Of a DNA stretch of 14,974 nucleotides, positions 14,071 through 14,974 are shown in pieces. Position 1 is the stretch's first letter. Every line of letters begins with the position of its first letter. The stretch covers positions 1 to 14,974 of the forward strand of contig JALZWI010000030.1 of NCBI GenBank assembly GCA_023299895.1. The letters are read 5' to 3'. A program made the translations under genes and the position numbers. The notes under the pieces are model-generated. The model ran no database searches and was not told the origin of the DNA. It saw only the letters and a list, made by a program, of their open reading frames with translations. The DNA comes from Arenicella sp. (lineage in GTDB: Bacteria; Pseudomonadota; Gammaproteobacteria; Arenicellales; Arenicellaceae).

Positions 14071-14559
14071 TTAATACTTTATGGCTAGAACGTTAAAAAA
14101 TCTCGACTCATCAGCAATTTTTATGCTCACTTCATCATCGACATGCTTTTTTAATAGGCTTTTAGCCAATGGCGAGTCAATGCTGATGTTGTTGGGGGTT
14201 ATGCCTGCTTCATCTGGGCCTACAATTCGATAGCTTACTTCTTCGCCAGTCTCTTTTTCTAACGTTACAGTGGCGCCAAAGAATATTTGATCTTTATTAC
14301 CTACTTGATCAATGACTTTTAGATCGGGCATGCGTTTTTGTAAATAGCGAATCCTGCGATCTATGCCGGCTTGTTCTTTTTTTCGGTATATATATTCGGC
14401 ATTTTCTGACCTATCGCCTTCAGCTGCAGCAGCACTGAGAGCATCATTGACTATGCGACGTTTTGCCCATAACTCTTTAAGCTCTTTTTCCAGATTGGCA
14501 TAACCTTGAGGCGTTATGTACGGAGATGATTTTGGTGCAGGAGGACGCCAACGAGACAT
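14071..14559 (-). CDS. greB: Transcription elongation factor GreB
   Basis: This 162-residue factor rescues backtracked RNA polymerase by stimulating cleavage of the nascent RNA. The N-terminal coiled coil (about 17-85) carries at its tip the invariant acidic pair in EGDRSENAEY, Asp49 and Glu52, equivalent to E. coli Asp41 and Glu44. The C-terminal FKBP-like domain has FFGATVTLE, RIVGPDEAG and the signature ISIDSPLAKSLLKK. LWAKRR in the first helix and the basic patch around YIYRKKE and IDRRIRYLQKRMPDLKV mark it as GreB rather than GreA. An eight-residue N-terminal extension (SRWRPPAP) precedes the conserved start, and the next Met is far inside the protein, so the ATG at 14559 holds. It is divergent from recQ. 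The stop is followed by the stem-loop region. Confidence 0.95.
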   Translation of the reverse strand: MSRWRPPAPKSSPYITPQGYANLEKELKELWAKRRIVNDALSAAAAEGDRSENAEYIYRKKEQAGIDRRIRYLQKRMPDLKVIDQVGNKDQIFFGATVTLEKETGEEVSYRIVGPDEAGITPNNISIDSPLAKSLLKKHVDDEVSIKIADESRFFNVLAIKY

Positions 14560-14655
14560 AATAATTTATCGTTCAGGGTTAAATTTAGTTGAATCAAATT
14601 GGCCGCGACTGCATACTTGTTGCCTGTTATGCAAAGCTATCAAACTATCATCGAT

Positions 14656-14660
14656 AAGGA
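14656..14660 (+). promoter_or_regulatory. Shine-Dalgarno of recQ
   Basis: AAGGA ends 6 bases before the ATG at 14667. It is one of the better ribosome sites in the window and supports this start, which also suggests the gene was recently functional. Confidence 0.7.
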
Positions 14661-14666
14661 AAATTA

Positions 14667-14974
14667 ATGATAAACCAAGCAGAAGAAATATTAAAACACA
14701 CTTTTGGCTATGCGAATTTTCGCGGGCAACAAAAAGAGGTTATTGAAACTGTTTTAGCAGGTCAAGACGCCTTAGTGCTGATGCCAACAGGTGGCGGCAA
14801 GTCACTATGTTACCAGATCCCAGGCATGGTACGTGAGGGAATGACAATTGTTGTCTCGCCGTTAATTGCGTTGATGCAAGATCAGGTATCAGCATTACAG
14901 CAACTCGGTATCAAAGCGGCATTTATTAACTCCACTTTATCTCGTGAGCAACATACTCAGGTAATGAGATAAAG
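14667..14974 (+). pseudogene. recQ: ATP-dependent DNA helicase RecQ, 5' part, frame interrupted at 14970-14972
   Basis: The first 101 codons match RecQ well. They include the aromatic-rich motif 0 FGYANFRGQQ (13-22, with Gln22 contacting the adenine), Walker A PTGGGKS at 40-46, and motif Ia VVSPLIALMQDQV at 62-74. NSTLSREQ follows, exactly where E. coli RecQ has NSTQTREQ. RecQ is a 3'-5' helicase of about 600 residues, but here a TAA at 14970 follows VMR. Adding one G at about 14966 would give Gln-Val-Met-Glu-Ile-Lys and keep the frame open to the window edge, so a one-base deletion or a sequencing error is likely. Only two bases lie beyond the stop, so the downstream gene cannot be inspected. 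It is marked pseudogene for the frame break; it may be intact in reality. Confidence 0.7.

Overview
The window looks like an ordinary chromosomal segment of an AT-rich, probably marine gammaproteobacterium. OppB and OppC resemble the enterobacterial proteins closely, GreB and RecQ are recognisable, and the POT transporter and BktB-type thiolase also fit that group. I cannot name a genus. There is no phage, integrase, transposase, CRISPR array, rRNA or tRNA.

Layout. 1-656 (+) is the C-terminal part of a Bcr/CflA-like MFS drug exporter that begins before the window. It converges, with stop codons overlapping, on a POT-family proton/peptide symporter (653-2368, -). Divergent from the symporter is a tight five-gene operon (about 2460-9488, +): a lipoprotein oligopeptide-binding protein (OppA), permeases OppB and OppC, one fused two-domain ATPase (OppD+OppF in one chain), and an M3 oligopeptidase (PepF) with a signal peptide. 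Together these form a peptide-acquisition locus: a peptidase predicted to be outside the cytoplasm trims peptides, the ABC importer takes up oligopeptides, and the symporter takes up di/tripeptides.

9559-11006 (+) holds a secreted EF-hand protein, an ECF-type sigma factor and a single-pass membrane protein that is probably its anti-sigma factor. This looks like a small cell-envelope signalling module, possibly calcium-linked. Convergent to it is a membrane-anchored protein with a helical-repeat region and a C-terminal retropepsin-like aspartic protease domain (11106-12374, -). A BktB-like 3-ketothiolase (12527-13708, +) follows. Its promoter appears to overlap a perfect inverted repeat, so it is probably under repressor control.

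13709-14070 is a 362-bp gene-free stretch packed with stem-loops. The right-hand part contains four successive perfect inverted repeats. On the minus strand three of them present C-rich loops and the last is a Rho-independent terminator with a U7 tract. This is the best candidate here for something undescribed: a structured small RNA or a processed greB 3' UTR. After it come greB (14071-14559, -) and, divergently, the start of recQ (14667 onward, +), whose reading frame stops after 101 codons just inside the window edge, apparently by a one-base frameshift.
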